From positions 3,263,027-3,327,026 of the forward strand of contig NZ_CP025096.1 of NCBI RefSeq assembly GCF_002831565.1: a stretch of DNA of 64,000 nucleotides. Reading direction: 5' to 3'. The position numbers and the translations under genes are program-made. Position 1 is the first letter of the stretch. Each line of letters begins with the position of its first letter. The notes under the pieces are model-generated. The model was given only the letters and a program-made list of their open reading frames with translations, was not told where the DNA came from and did no database searches. Source of the stretch: Spirosoma pollinicola. GTDB lineage: Bacteria > Bacteroidota > Bacteroidia > Cytophagales > Spirosomataceae. Shown piece after piece: positions 62,782 to 64,000 of this stretch.

Positions 62782-64000
62782 TTACTTCACCTCATTCACC
62801 TCCAATACGACACTGGTTCGGCGGGTGTCGACTTGCGGGTTAAAGCCGATGGTCATCAGGTAATTGCCAGAATACGAATCGGTGTTGTTGTTAATGCGGG
62901 ATGTCGTGCCCGGATAAATGTTCAGCTCCTGAATCCGGTAGTTTTTGGCAGGATCGAGACCGTTTAACTTAATGGGTGCCAGACTGCCCGCTTTGTAACG
63001 TTCCTTCACTAAATAAGTGAACCAAACGGCCCGGTCTTTGGCTTCGCTCACAAACAGCGAGGAGGCCACATCACTGGTGTATGGAGATGCCAGTCGGAAT
63101 AAGTCGCCTTTCCAGATAACGTTCTTGATGTTATCATACGTTTTTAGCGCCTGCTGGCTAAAGGCTAACTCTGGTTCAGTCAACTTACTTACCACAATAT
63201 CGTACCCAATTTTGCCCATCATGGCAACGTCTGTCCGGAACTTAATTGGCTGTTTGCCCCAGTCCGTTACGTGGTTGCAACTGGCAATTGCGGGGAAGAA
63301 ATACGAGTTATTCCACTGTATGAAAATTCGCTCCATTGCATCGGTATTGTCGCTGGGCCAATATTCGGTGAAGTACTTCAGGGCACCATAGTCTACACGG
63401 CCACCGCCACCTGAGCACAGCATCATGGGTAGAGTCGGATATTTTACACGCAGCCGCTCCAGCACTTTATACAGCCCCTGCACATAGTCGACGTATAAGT
63501 TCGACTGGTTTTGAATCGTGGCCGAGAAAGCATTGTAGATGACCGCATTACAATCCCATTTGATATACCCCAGAGTAGGGTTTTTGGTTAGTAATCCGTT
63601 CACCAGTTCATAGACAAAGTCCTGCACTTTCGGATTGGAGAGGTCAAGCACCAATTGATTTCGGAAATAATATTCCGACCGGTTAGGCAGCTTGATGACC
63701 CAATCCGGGTGTTTTTCGTACAACTCGCTTTTCGGGCTTACCATTTCAGGTTCCATCCAGATACCGAATTTAACGCCTGCGTTTTCGGCGTCTTTAACCA
63801 GATAGCCTAAGCCATGTGGCAATTTCTTAGCATTTTCCTGCCAGTCGCCCAGACCTGCCCGGTCGTTATTGCGCGGGTATTTATTTCCGAACCAACCATC
63901 GTCCAGCAGGAACAAATCGACGCCGAGTTTTTTGGCGTCTTTGAAAAGAACACTCAGCTTCTCTTCGTTAAAATCGAAATAAGTGGCTTCCCAGTTGTTG
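62782..64000 (-). CDS. GH36 alpha-galactosidase, N-terminal part cut by window end
   Basis: The last 406 residues of a GH36 enzyme; the gene continues beyond the window. The frame is open to the edge, with NNWEATYFDFNEEKL just inside it, a GH36 signature. The catalytic nucleophile Asp lies in GYIKWDCN (codon 63553-63555) and the acid/base Asp in WPSDNTDAMER (codon 63349-63351). The C-terminal beta-sandwich ends in TRRTSVVLEVNEVK. It releases terminal alpha-galactose from galacto-oligosaccharides or polysaccharides. The start and any signal peptide are not visible. It is convergent with the dehydrogenase operon. Confidence 0.93.
   Translation of the reverse strand, partial: NNWEATYFDFNEEKLSVLFKDAKKLGVDLFLLDDGWFGNKYPRNNDRAGLGDWQENAKKLPHGLGYLVKDAENAGVKFGIWMEPEMVSPKSELYEKHPDWVIKLPNRSEYYFRNQLVLDLSNPKVQDFVYELVNGLLTKNPTLGYIKWDCNAVIYNAFSATIQNQSNLYVDYVQGLYKVLERLRVKYPTLPMMLCSGGGGRVDYGALKYFTEYWPSDNTDAMERIFIQWNNSYFFPAIASCNHVTDWGKQPIKFRTDVAMMGKIGYDIVVSKLTEPELAFSQQALKTYDNIKNVIWKGDLFRLASPYTSDVASSLFVSEAKDRAVWFTYLVKERYKAGSLAPIKLNGLDPAKNYRIQELNIYPGTTSRINNNTDSYSGNYLMTIGFNPQVDTRRTSVVLEVNEVK

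Overview
The window looks like a chromosomal segment of a Bacteroidota bacterium of the order Cytophagales, most probably Spirosoma or a close relative. This is inferred from gene content, not from a marker gene. The signs are a type IX secretion (gliding-type) C-terminal domain, a carboxypeptidase-like N-terminal extension on a TonB receptor, DUF4270 and DUF4907 proteins, fused IcmF mutase, LytTR one-component regulation, several TAnnTTTG promoter boxes, and dispersed inverted repeats containing GTCATCCCGA. I saw no rRNA, tRNA, CRISPR array, transposase or phage gene.

Layout. 1-901: the tail of a gene cut by the window edge and two small unknown genes. 1513-12601: a sugar-catabolic operon with a DeoR repressor, a fucose/arabinose-isomerase-like enzyme, a split transketolase with a secreted nucleoside hydrolase-like gene between its halves, a ribose-type ABC importer with a DUF2291 partner, and a glycerol-kinase-like FGGY kinase. 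A second secreted nucleoside-hydrolase-like protein (DUF1593) and a GH95 alpha-L-fucosidase follow, so the theme is scavenging and import of an unusual sugar; apiose is one candidate. 17327-21850 (minus): a tight kelch / DUF4907 / DUF4270 operon and an S41 protease. 22214-25620: gluconate-dehydrogenase-type subunit 3, GMC oxidoreductase and a secreted TIM-barrel epimerase, a set that fits 3-keto-sugar chemistry. 26111-36057: an acyltransferase, CoA-transferase, GH1 glucosidase, a kinase-fold protein, a Spy-like protein, an SBF-like transporter, a large secreted SGNH esterase and a secreted RidA-like protein. 36072-39404: IcmF. 39699-41360: a 7TM-LytTR regulator. 41397-43918: a hydrolase gene broken by one stop codon, a putative outer-membrane protein and an internally duplicated protein.

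The most unusual locus is 45416-48019. It encodes an astacin metalloprotease without a signal peptide whose tail carries four TIKEVRKDPI-type repeats. This is followed by an ATP-grasp ligase with graspetide-maturase motifs and a small YbaY/YscW-like protein whose start overlaps the ligase gene. I propose that the ligase crosslinks the protease's own tail repeats, which would be a RiPP-like modification of an enzyme. This is inference and needs testing.

48194-55595 holds a GAPDH-family gene, a frameshift-decayed gene, an AraC regulator with an SDR oxidoreductase, and an iron-uptake set (TonB receptor, PepSY protein, small membrane protein). 56005-64000 holds a T9SS cargo protein, two GSDH/sorbosone-dehydrogenase-type proteins (one fused to PKD and cytochrome c domains) and a GH36 alpha-galactosidase cut by the window end. 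Long, nearly perfect inverted repeats lie in many intergenic gaps; some look like terminators between convergent genes and others like dispersed repeat elements.
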